This document shows positions 18,325-25,755 of a stretch of DNA of 64,000 nt, in pieces. Source of the stretch: Chitinophaga pinensis (GTDB taxonomy: Bacteria; Bacteroidota; Bacteroidia; UKL13-3). Under the pieces are notes generated by a model, which was given only the letters and a program-made list of their open reading frames with translations, had not been told where the DNA came from and did not search any database. The DNA lies in assembly GCA_945898275.1 (NCBI GenBank), contig CAMDHZ010000010.1, forward strand, positions 41,235-105,234, in the 5' to 3' direction. Every line of letters begins with the position of its first letter. Within the stretch, counting starts at the first letter, position 1. The translations under genes were made by a program, and so were the position numbers.

Positions 18325-18906
18325 TTAGTACATTTTTTTTATTCTACTTAAGCTTTGAGGTGTGATGCCTAAATAAGAGGCAATATGGTTCTGCGCAATT
18401 CTATTTTGAATATTTGGGAACATTTGTAGCATAATTTGGTAACGCTCTTTAGCCGAAAGTGTGAGCAGTTCTATCTGTTGCTGCTGTTTGCCTACAAAAG
18501 ACATTTCTGCTGCCACCAAGCGAATAATTTTACCAATAGGCTGTTGCGTGATGAGGTCGTAGCTTTCTGTAGTCATTCTAAGCATTTCTGTATTTTCTAG
18601 CGCAACAACTTGTAAAGGCGTGACTTGTTTGGTGAGCAAAGACATATAATCGGCACAAAATTGTTGATCGAAGGCAAAATCGAGGCACACAAAATTATTT
18701 TCTTTCCAGAGAAAAATGCCCACACTTCCTTTGAGGATAAAATAGAAATGGCGTTCCTTAGAATTTTCTGCTTTGATAACTTCATCCTTTTTAAACTGCA
18801 CCATCTCGCAATGCGAAACAAACTCATCCCAAGTTTCTATAGGTGCGTTAAAGAAGGCATCAAAGGTGTTTTTTAGAAGCATAGAGTAGGATTCGGGATT
18901 TTGCAT
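18325..18906 (-). CDS. Crp/Fnr-family transcriptional regulator
   Basis: The 193-residue product has an N-terminal cyclic-nucleotide-binding-like beta-barrel (about residues 25-115, with FYFILKGSVGIFLW) and a C-terminal helix-turn-helix (IAQNHIASYLGITPQSLSRI). The glycine-rich phosphate-binding cassette of true cAMP receptors is not clear, as in many Bacteroidota paralogues, so the ligand is uncertain. Regulators of this type often control neighbouring redox or stress genes, here possibly the DUF2147 and quinone-reductase genes just upstream on the same strand. Confidence 0.9.
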   Translation of the reverse strand: MQNPESYSMLLKNTFDAFFNAPIETWDEFVSHCEMVQFKKDEVIKAENSKERHFYFILKGSVGIFLWKENNFVCLDFAFDQQFCADYMSLLTKQVTPLQVVALENTEMLRMTTESYDLITQQPIGKIIRLVAAEMSFVGKQQQQIELLTLSAKERYQIMLQMFPNIQNRIAQNHIASYLGITPQSLSRIKKMY

Positions 18907-18963
18907 GTTTTTTATTTTGGTTGAATTTTATGAACCAAATTAAGACTTTCAAATGCAGATTCT

Positions 18964-19392
18964 TTAATTACTTTTAACTCTTTCCCAAGATTCTGTAGCA
19001 TAAAACATTCCCCAATAGCCCCTTAATCTCAAGGTGTTATTTTCAATCCAAATTTTACCTGTATAAGTTTTACCATCTCTGCTGTCATAAATGCTGCCAT
19101 TGATAAATTCCTCTCCTTTTTTCTCAAAGCCCCATAATAATACAGAGCCTAGTAGGGGTGAATTTCTTTTACTTTCATTTGGATTATTGTCATCTAACCA
19201 AGCTTTGCCTGTTTTAGGATTGATGGGTTGTTTTAACCAAACAATTTTACCATAATATTTACCTGCGGTATAGAATATTTCAATATGTGCGTCTTTATCG
19301 GCGGTTATCCATTTACCTAGAATTTTCTCGGGCGTTTGAGCAGTTAAAAAGTTTGTGACAAATAATAAAATGATTATTAGTAACTTTTTCAT
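18964..19392 (-). CDS. DUF2147-domain exported protein
   Basis: The 142-residue product has a signal peptide (MKKLLIIILLFVTNFLTA) followed directly by the DUF2147 pattern: ILGKWITADKDAHIEIFY, then NGSIYDSRDGKTYTGKIWIE, and a C-terminal LRLRGYWGMFYATESWERV. The family forms a small periplasmic or secreted beta-barrel of unknown function, often 130-150 residues, so this gene looks complete. It lies 57 bases before the Crp-like gene on the same strand. Confidence 0.88.
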   Translation of the reverse strand: MKKLLIIILLFVTNFLTAQTPEKILGKWITADKDAHIEIFYTAGKYYGKIVWLKQPINPKTGKAWLDDNNPNESKRNSPLLGSVLLWGFEKKGEEFINGSIYDSRDGKTYTGKIWIENNTLRLRGYWGMFYATESWERVKSN

Positions 19393-19454
19393 TTAAGGTT
19401 TTTTATGATTTATTTTATTAGAATGAATGGGCAAATAGGAGAACGCCGACTATG

Positions 19455-20033
19455 CTATTTTGTTTTTTTTCCTAAATCTGCCATTTTCTCGAGCCAAGTT
19501 TTTCTAAATGCCTCACTAGAATTTCTAAGTGTTGCGATATAGGTAACTTTTACAGGGTTGATACCACAAAATTGTAGGGTTCCTCTTTTAAATTGTTTAA
19601 TGGCAGGGCTTCCCATAAAGAGATAATCATACCATCTTGGCGTATCGGCAGTAATAACTAATTGAGCCGTTTTGCCTGTAAATAATTTTTTAGGCAAGGG
19701 CTTTCCTTCTACGTATTCAAATGCAATTCCAGGTAAAAAGGTGCGATCTATAAAGCCTTTTAACAAAGCTGGAATGCCATACCACCACATAGGAAAGAAC
19801 CAAATCAAGTGTTGGGCATTTTTAATTTTTTCTAAAGCCATTAATAAATCAGGCTCTAGCTCCGTTCTTTTTCTGTACCCATATTGCAAAATAGGATTAA
19901 AAGTTAGGTCGGTTAAGTTTATAACTTCCACTTTCCAAACAGACCTGTCTAAACCCGCTTCAAACGATTGAGAAAGCGCATAGTTGAAGCTTTCCTTATC
20001 AGGGTGTGAGTTGATGATGAGGAGATTTTTCAT
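19455..20033 (-). CDS. NAD(P)H-dependent quinone oxidoreductase, flavodoxin-like fold
   Basis: The 192-residue product shows the NQO/KefF/MdaB pattern: an N-terminal NSHPDKESFNYALSQSF that binds the flavin phosphate, and WFFPMWWYGIPALLKGFIDR near residue 78 that lines the flavin and substrate site. Length matches the family. It would reduce quinones by two electrons in the cytoplasm. It is the upstream member of a loose same-strand row with DUF2147, the Crp-like regulator and the serine hydrolase, so shared control is possible. Confidence 0.9.
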   Translation of the reverse strand: MKNLLIINSHPDKESFNYALSQSFEAGLDRSVWKVEVINLTDLTFNPILQYGYRKRTELEPDLLMALEKIKNAQHLIWFFPMWWYGIPALLKGFIDRTFLPGIAFEYVEGKPLPKKLFTGKTAQLVITADTPRWYDYLFMGSPAIKQFKRGTLQFCGINPVKVTYIATLRNSSEAFRKTWLEKMADLGKKTK

Positions 20034-20070
20034 GATAGTGTAAAGGTAAGAAAAAGTTCCTCAGAAATCT

Positions 20071-20078
20071 TAGCTTTG
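20071..20078 (+). promoter_or_regulatory. Possible -7 box for serS
   Basis: TAGCTTTG matches TAnnTTTG and lies 51 bases before the serS ATG; no TTG stands at the usual -33 distance. If it is used, the heptanucleotide repeat at 20094-20121 lies inside the serS leader. Confidence 0.45.
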
Positions 20079-20093
20079 CCTTCAAATTAAATC

Positions 20094-20121
20094 GCCAGTG
20101 GCCAGAAGCCAGCGGCCAGAA
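20094..20121. repeat. Degenerate heptanucleotide tandem repeat B (4 units)
   Basis: Units GCCAGTG, GCCAGAA, GCCAGCG and GCCAGAA are in register, followed by a partial GCT. The array ends 8 bases before the serS ATG, where a ribosome-binding site would be expected. The unit differs from repeats A and C but has the same 7-nt period. Confidence 0.78.
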
Positions 20122-20129
20122 GCTATACT

Positions 20130-21398
20130 ATGCTAACACTACAATACTTACGCGAACAAACTGCCGAAGCAAAAACTAGGATCAATAAGAAACACCCAAA
20201 ACATGTTGAAACCATTGATTTGGTTTTAAGCTTAGACGAGGAAGCAAGAAAAGCCAAAGCCGCCATGGAAGCCAATCAGGCCGAAGGAAATGCCATTGCC
20301 AAGAAAATTGGGGAACTCATGAAATCGGGTGATAAAGCAGGTGCCGAAGCTTTAAAAGCACAAACTGTCCAATTAAAGGAAGCTGGAAAGGCTTTAGAAG
20401 AAAGCTATAAGCAATTAGAAACGCAACTACAGGAAGCCTTAGTTACCATTCCAAATGTACCTCATACTTCTGTGCCTTTGGGTCAAACCCCAGAGGAAAA
20501 CGAAAACATTTATGAGCATGGCGCCATTCCAACTTTGCCAGAAGGGGCATTGCCCCATTGGGATTTGATAAAGAAATATGATTTAATAGATTTTGAATTG
20601 GGCGCAAAAATTACTGGGGCTGGATTTCCTGTTTACAAAGGCAAGGGCGCGCGCTTGCAGCGCGCCATGATTAGCTTTTTCTTAGACGAAGCAATCAAAG
20701 CAGGCTACCAAGAGATTATGCCTCCATTGTTAATTAATGCAGACAGCGGCTTTGGTACAGGTCAGTTGCCCGACAAGGAAGGCCAGATGTATCATGCCAC
20801 GGTGGATGATTTGTATTTAATTCCAACTGCAGAAGTGCCCATTACCAACCTGTACCGTGATGTAATTTTAAAAGAAGAAGATTTGCCCATTAAGAATGTG
20901 GGTTATACACCTTGTTTTAGAAGAGAAGCTGGCGCTTGGGGCGCGCATGTAAGAGGTTTGAACCGATTGCACCAATTTGACAAAGTAGAGATAGTGCAAA
21001 TTGCCCACCCCGATAAATCTTACGAGATTTTAGAAGAAATGGTGAAGCATGTTCAAGGCTTGTTAGAGAAATTAGAATTGCCATATAGAATATTAAGATT
21101 ATGCGGAGGTGATATGAGTTTTAGCTCGGCTTTAACCTACGATTTTGAGACTTACAGCGCAGCGCAAGGTCGTTGGTTGGAAGTTAGTTCAACTTCAAAT
21201 TTTGAGAACTTTCAGAGCAACCGCATGAAGTGTAGGTTCAAAAATAAAGATGGTAAAAACCAATTGGTGCATACTTTAAATGGCTCTGCATTGGCCTTAC
21301 CAAGGATATTGGCTACCATGTTAGAGAACAATCAAACAGCAGATGGAATAAATATTCCTAAGGCATTGGTGCCGTATTGCGGGTTTGAGGTAATTTAG
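20130..21398 (+). CDS. serS: Seryl-tRNA synthetase
   Basis: The 422-residue product charges tRNA-Ser. Residues 1-105 form the long antiparallel coiled coil that binds the tRNA extra arm (Glu/Lys/Ala-rich). The class II catalytic core follows, with motif 2 as FRREAGAWG near residue 270 and motif 3 as GSALALPRILATMLENNQ near 390. Length agrees with bacterial SerRS. The leader holds heptanucleotide repeat B, and the stop codon TAG runs straight into repeat C. Confidence 0.98.
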   Translation: MLTLQYLREQTAEAKTRINKKHPKHVETIDLVLSLDEEARKAKAAMEANQAEGNAIAKKIGELMKSGDKAGAEALKAQTVQLKEAGKALEESYKQLETQLQEALVTIPNVPHTSVPLGQTPEENENIYEHGAIPTLPEGALPHWDLIKKYDLIDFELGAKITGAGFPVYKGKGARLQRAMISFFLDEAIKAGYQEIMPPLLINADSGFGTGQLPDKEGQMYHATVDDLYLIPTAEVPITNLYRDVILKEEDLPIKNVGYTPCFRREAGAWGAHVRGLNRLHQFDKVEIVQIAHPDKSYEILEEMVKHVQGLLEKLELPYRILRLCGGDMSFSSALTYDFETYSAAQGRWLEVSSTSNFENFQSNRMKCRFKNKDGKNQLVHTLNGSALALPRILATMLENNQTADGINIPKALVPYCGFEVI

Positions 21399-21425
21399 TC
21401 CATAGACCACAGTCCATTGACCATA
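21398..21425. repeat. Degenerate heptanucleotide tandem repeat C (4 units)
   Basis: Units GTCCATA, GACCACA, GTCCATT and GACCATA begin at the G of the serS stop codon and end one base before the stop codon of the convergent ATPase gene. The whole gap between the two genes is therefore repeat. The unit is clearly related to that of repeat A. Confidence 0.78.
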
Positions 21426-21426
21426 G

Positions 21427-22608
21427 TTAGAAGAGGTCTTTGGGGTGAAGTTGAATGAGTTGTTGCCAGGTGAGGCTTTGAGGAGAAATGAGGTAACTGC
21501 GGTGGGGGGAGAATTTTGCCTGAAACTTGTCCAAACCTTTGGCAGCTTGGTTACTTGTTTTTATTTCTAAGGCAATAGTCTTCCCTTGATATTGTAGTAT
21601 ATAATCTACTTCATCATTTCCTTCTTTGTAATATTGAATGTTAAATCCTTCTTCTTGATAGGTTAGTAAATGAGCGCCAACTGAAGATTCTACAATCCTG
21701 CCCCAAAGTTCAGGATTGTCTTTGGCTTGGTTGAAGCTTAAAAAACTATAGCAATTCATCAGGGCATTGTTATAGGTTTGAAATCTAGGACTCGAGCTTT
21801 TGGTGCGTGCCTTATCCATACTAAACTTCTGCAAGCCAGTTAACAATCCTGCACTTTTTAATAGGGTAAGATAATGTGCCAAAGTGGTGGTGTTGCCAGC
21901 ATCTTGCAATTGACCCATGAGCTTGGTAAAAGACAATACTTGTCCCGAATAGCCAACACCTAGTTCAAATAAATTTCTAAGTAAAGCAGGCTTATCTATT
22001 CGGTTGAGCATGAGTAGGTCTTTTGAAATGGCTGTTTCAATGAGTGATTCTCTAATATACCTTTTCCATCTTTCTTCATCTTGGATGAGCAATGCCGCAC
22101 CTGGATAAGACCCAAACCAAGCATATTCCTCTGGGCTAAATCCAAAGGCCTCTTGCATTTCTTGGTAGCGCCAATGAGGCAGGTGTATGAGTTCAAATCT
22201 GCCGGCCAAAGACTCTGTTAAGCCTTGTTGTAGTAAGAGTTTAGATGAACCTAAAAGTATTACAACTATGTCATGGTTAGTGGCGCTGTCTTGGTCCCAA
22301 AGTTGTTTCACTTTTTCGCTCCATTGATGTACTTTTTGAATTTCGTCAATGGCTAAAATGTATTTTGAACCACTTTGTTTTTGTGCCACGCGCGCCTCGT
22401 TCCAAATTTGTTCTAGCCAAGATTGGTTTCCAGCTGCTATGGCATCGGCAGAATGATAGGCATGTGGCAAAGTGCTTGAAGCAAGTAATTGGCGTACCAA
22501 GGTAGTTTTACCTACTTGGCGAGGCCCTGCTAGCACTTGAATCAAGGGATTTTTTTGCTCAATCCTATTTTTAATAACCTCGAAATAAGGTCTTTGTATC
22601 TGGTTCAT
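21427..22608 (-). CDS. AAA ATPase with DUF4143 C-terminal domain
   Basis: From the ATG at 22608 the product has 393 residues. It has a P-loop GPRQVGKTTLVRQ near residue 30, a Walker B stretch YILAIDEIQKV near 92, and a C-terminal region with YKEGNDEVDYILQYQGKTIALEIK, the PD-(D/E)xK-like fold found after DUF4143. Families of this kind are abundant, mobile and poorly understood; roles in DNA handling or toxin-antitoxin-like behaviour have been proposed. The frame stays open to a TTG at 22632, but that TTG lies inside a palindrome, so I prefer the ATG. Two tandem palindromes upstream suggest dedicated control. Confidence 0.88.
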   Translation of the reverse strand: MNQIQRPYFEVIKNRIEQKNPLIQVLAGPRQVGKTTLVRQLLASSTLPHAYHSADAIAAGNQSWLEQIWNEARVAQKQSGSKYILAIDEIQKVHQWSEKVKQLWDQDSATNHDIVVILLGSSKLLLQQGLTESLAGRFELIHLPHWRYQEMQEAFGFSPEEYAWFGSYPGAALLIQDEERWKRYIRESLIETAISKDLLMLNRIDKPALLRNLFELGVGYSGQVLSFTKLMGQLQDAGNTTTLAHYLTLLKSAGLLTGLQKFSMDKARTKSSSPRFQTYNNALMNCYSFLSFNQAKDNPELWGRIVESSVGAHLLTYQEEGFNIQYYKEGNDEVDYILQYQGKTIALEIKTSNQAAKGLDKFQAKFSPHRSYLISPQSLTWQQLIQLHPKDLF

Positions 22609-22612
22609 TATT

Positions 22613-22654
22613 TTACTCAATGTATTGAGCAAAATTACTCAATACATTGAGTAA
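22613..22654. promoter_or_regulatory. Two tandem palindromic operator-like sites before the DUF4143 ATPase
   Basis: TTACTCAAT-GT-ATTGAGCAA (22613-22632) and TTACTCAAT-AC-ATTGAGTAA (22635-22654) are two copies of one 20-bp dyad. The second is perfect in its arms and the first has one mismatch. Their centres are 22 bp apart, about two helical turns, so two dimers would sit on the same DNA face. They occupy the leader just before the ATG at 22608. After them, 22655-22923 is AT-rich and shows nothing I can name. Confidence 0.72.
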
Positions 22655-22923
22655 AGCAATAATTCATTTAGTATTAACTTATAATTAGATTGCAGAACTG
22701 AATCATTTAATGAATTAATTAGGTTAAAAAAAATAGAATTGTATGTTCTTTGCAAAATGGGATAGTACTTTATTTATATGTGATTTTTCAATTATGATTT
22801 CATTTCCCCAATCATCAAGTATTATTTAATAATTATCTTTTATTAACAGCTATTAAAACTTAAATATCATTTGATACATTCAAATTAAACTATAAATTGG
22901 CACTGTTAAAAACGTATTAAGAT

Positions 22924-25047
22924 ATGAAGAAGTTCCACTTGGTTGCTTTCAGCTTTCTGTTATGTCAATTTGCTTTTGGTCAAATGCTTAGAAGCCCATC
23001 TGGAATTTATTTTAACCAAACCACCATTACTGAATTTACAATTACTAATGCACTAAAAAATAGTAAACTGCCTAAACCATATACGCAACAAGATTGGGAA
23101 AGGAATTTATCATCTGCAGATAGTCACAATATTTACTTAGAAAGTAGAATCTTAGAGCTTAGGCGGCAAAGAACAGACTTTGCTTTAAAACTTAAAAAAG
23201 TGCTCAGCAATCAGGATGTTTCGAGTTTATTAAAACTAGCTCAGAACAAAAGAGATAGTCTAAAACTTGTACCTCAAAAAACGCAAGACTCTTTGGCCGA
23301 AATTGGTTTAAAAGGCAATTACATCTGTGTTATTCGCGCGCTTGGTTCAACCAAAACCAATACAGATTATTTGCTTAGAACAAATAAAGCAATAGGGAAA
23401 ATGGCTGTTTCAGATTTAAACAAAGTATTTTATAATAGTTTTATCGAAAATAAGAAAGGATTGTTTGATACCACAGCTCTAAAACCTATACTTAAAGGGA
23501 AAGCAAACCCGCACGGAAATTCATTTTATTTAAGTTTATCTTCTAATAAAAAATTCTTTTTGTTAGGGGTTGCCTTGGAGGTTAATCCGCTAAAGTTAGG
23601 CGCTCAAAAAGAAACTGCTGCTGCTCCGGCTTCTCAATTAGTGGCTTGCATCAATATGTTGCAAGACGAAACAAAGATAAAAAGTGATTTGAAGAAGGTT
23701 GGGATAAATGAAGCTGATATTAACAAAGTCTTTCAGTCGTATAAACAGTCTCTGTATGCAGATCAAATCTCTCAGCATAATTTGAAGAAACTAGAAGCTG
23801 CAAAGAAGTTAAATGCAGAAGGGAAAGCCAATTATCTCAGACTTCAAACAGATGTTGCAGAATTGGAGAGTTCAATGACAAATCATGAAAAGTTGGTAAA
23901 TGATTTGCTGCAAGCCTTCAACTTACCTATTGGTTCAGGTAATAGCAAGCAAGAAATTAGAAGTTTGACCCAATTTATGCTTGGCAGAATGAAGCAAATG
24001 GAGGATAGCATTTTATATTATGTAAGTGAAAAATTTGAACATTTTGAAAATGAGGTAAATCAAACAGGAAACATTAGTTTAGATATGTCTAGGGTTGCTT
24101 TAGGTGGTTTGACCCAATTTAAAACCCGCAAAAGCGTATTTGGTTATTTGCAGTTTTTTAAATTCAAAGAGGGGTTGCTGGTAACCAATGCTGTAGAAAA
24201 GGAAGTAAATTTTACTAGAGAAGTTAAGGAGTTTTGGATGATGCCAATTCAGGTTCAAGCCAATAAGTACAGGGTAGGGATGATTGCTCGTTACAAAATC
24301 GTGAAGGGAAATGCCATTCCTGATGAAGATACAACAACCTGTGAAGCTTGCACAGATTTACAAAGAAGGGTAGCAGAAGAAATTGCTTCAAACATGGTAA
24401 GTATTTCTGGTGGGACATTTATGATGGGTTGCAATGCAGGTGATACTTCCTGTCAGAAAGATGAATATCCCAGCCATTCTGTTACATTAAGTGATTTTAA
24501 AATGGGCAAATTTGAGGTAACGCAAAGTCAATGGCTAGTTATTATGAATACTAAGCCTAGTGATTTCAAGGAATGTCAAGAATGTCCGGTTGAACAAGTA
24601 AGCTGGGAAGATGCACAAGCTTTTATAACCAAGTTAAATAAACTAACTGGCAAAGCCTATAGGTTGCCAACTGAAGCAGAATGGGAATATGCAGCAAAGG
24701 CTAATAAAAATGAACTATATTCAGGTTCAAATAACTTAAAAGAAGTTGCTTGGTTTGGGGACAATTCGGGTAATGAAACCCATATTGTTGGTCAATTGAG
24801 CGCAAATTCATTTGGTCTCTACGACATGAGTGGAAATGTTTGGGAATGGTGCAATGATTGGTATGGCCCTTATTCTATCAATGATCAGACTAACCCACAA
24901 GGCCCAAGTAATGGGCTGTATCGCGTGATTCGTGGAGGAAGTTGGAACAATAAAGCCAAGAGTTGTAAAGTATCTGCTCGTTATAACAACACCAGAACCA
25001 ACAGGTATTTTAACCTTGGTTTCAGATTGGTTCAAACACTAAAATAA
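22924..25047 (+). CDS. Exported protein with C-terminal FGE-sulfatase (SUMF1-like) domain
   Basis: The 707-residue product has a signal peptide (cleavage near residue 20, ending FAFG). Residues 30-470 match no family I recognise; they contain helical, possibly coiled-coil stretches around 270-350. The last 220 residues are an FGE/SUMF1 domain: MVSISGGTFMMGC, GKFEVTQSQW, YRLPTEAEWEYAAK, SFGLYDMSGNVWEWCNDWYG, and the closing IRGGSWNN. True formylglycine enzymes need a specific cysteine pair; the SCKVSARYNN segment does not clearly keep it, so a binding or structural role, as in the gliding proteins GldK/GldJ, is as likely as catalysis. There is no lipobox, so it is not an obvious GldK orthologue. 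Confidence 0.82.
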   Translation: MKKFHLVAFSFLLCQFAFGQMLRSPSGIYFNQTTITEFTITNALKNSKLPKPYTQQDWERNLSSADSHNIYLESRILELRRQRTDFALKLKKVLSNQDVSSLLKLAQNKRDSLKLVPQKTQDSLAEIGLKGNYICVIRALGSTKTNTDYLLRTNKAIGKMAVSDLNKVFYNSFIENKKGLFDTTALKPILKGKANPHGNSFYLSLSSNKKFFLLGVALEVNPLKLGAQKETAAAPASQLVACINMLQDETKIKSDLKKVGINEADINKVFQSYKQSLYADQISQHNLKKLEAAKKLNAEGKANYLRLQTDVAELESSMTNHEKLVNDLLQAFNLPIGSGNSKQEIRSLTQFMLGRMKQMEDSILYYVSEKFEHFENEVNQTGNISLDMSRVALGGLTQFKTRKSVFGYLQFFKFKEGLLVTNAVEKEVNFTREVKEFWMMPIQVQANKYRVGMIARYKIVKGNAIPDEDTTTCEACTDLQRRVAEEIASNMVSISGGTFMMGCNAGDTSCQKDEYPSHSVTLSDFKMGKFEVTQSQWLVIMNTKPSDFKECQECPVEQVSWEDAQAFITKLNKLTGKAYRLPTEAEWEYAAKANKNELYSGSNNLKEVAWFGDNSGNETHIVGQLSANSFGLYDMSGNVWEWCNDWYGPYSINDQTNPQGPSNGLYRVIRGGSWNNKAKSCKVSARYNNTRTNRYFNLGFRLVQTLK

Positions 25048-25052
25048 AAAGG

Positions 25053-25664
25053 CTATTGATTTAATTCTTTGGCAGCGTTTTCACTGGCTTTTTCTGCTAG
25101 TTCTTCATCTCTACTTACTGAGTTTTGCATTAGTAATATTACCACAAATCCAATACTAATGGCAGCATCGGCAATGTTAAATACAGGGCGAAAGAATTCA
25201 AATTCTTCACCAGCCCAAAACGGCCAATTTTCTGGAATGGTAGTTTGAATTATTGGGAAGTATAACATATCCACTACTCTTCCATGAAACCAGTCGTCAT
25301 AGCCAAAATAAACACCATAAAATACACTGTCAATTATGTTTCCTAAAGCTCCTGCGATGATAAGAGTCCAACCCAAAATATATAAACTCCTAGTTCCTTT
25401 ATCAATGAGCGTTTTAACGTAGTAAGCAATTACCCCAACAAAAATGATTCTAAAGAATGTAAGGAAGTATTTGCCAATTTTTCCTCCAAATTCAAATCCA
25501 AAGGCCATTCCATAGTTCTCGGTAAAATGTAGTTTGAACCAATCGCCGATGATTTTCTTTTCTTCTCCAAGGTAAAAGTTGGTTTTTATATAAAATTTGA
25601 ACCATTGGTCTACCAATAGTATGAGAAACAAAATTGATAATGCACTTAGGTATTTCGATTTCAT
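25053..25664 (-). CDS. lspA: Lipoprotein signal peptidase (signal peptidase II)
   Basis: The 203-residue product cleaves signal peptides of lipidated prolipoproteins in the inner membrane. It has four membrane segments and the two catalytic aspartates of the family, in GALGNIIDSVFYG and in FRPVFNIADAAISIG. An intervening loop is longer than in E. coli, as is usual for Bacteroidota. The frame is open to 25724, but that extension would start inside the terminator hairpin at 25710-25740, so I use the ATG at 25664 (MKSKYLSALS). It follows ileS and the DksA-like gene, a conserved order in this phylum. Confidence 0.95.
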   Translation of the reverse strand: MKSKYLSALSILFLILLVDQWFKFYIKTNFYLGEEKKIIGDWFKLHFTENYGMAFGFEFGGKIGKYFLTFFRIIFVGVIAYYVKTLIDKGTRSLYILGWTLIIAGALGNIIDSVFYGVYFGYDDWFHGRVVDMLYFPIIQTTIPENWPFWAGEEFEFFRPVFNIADAAISIGFVVILLMQNSVSRDEELAEKASENAAKELNQ

Positions 25665-25709
25665 ATTGACGTAACTATAAATGTTGCTAATGTTGTTGGC
25701 AAGGTATAA

Positions 25710-25740
25710 AAAAAGGGCAGCCATTACGGCCGCCCTTTTT
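25710..25740 (-). terminator. Rho-independent terminator after the DksA-like gene
   Basis: AAAAAGGGC (25710-25718) pairs with GCCCTTTTT (25732-25740). Inner GCC/GGC pairs continue the stem beyond one mismatch, closing a 5-nt loop. On the reverse strand a T-run follows the stem. It lies 16 bases after the DksA-like stop and separates it from lspA, so lspA needs read-through or its own promoter. Confidence 0.85.
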
Positions 25741-25755
25741 CAAAAGGTCGTTATT

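Noticed and set aside
17091..21425. Reading the three 7-nt repeats as CRISPR or transposon ends
   Set aside because: Units are 7 nt without spacers, no cas or transposase gene is near, and no target-site duplication is seen.
25665..25724. An N-terminal extension of lspA
   Set aside because: The extension would start inside a terminator hairpin, and the normal membrane start is the ATG at 25664.
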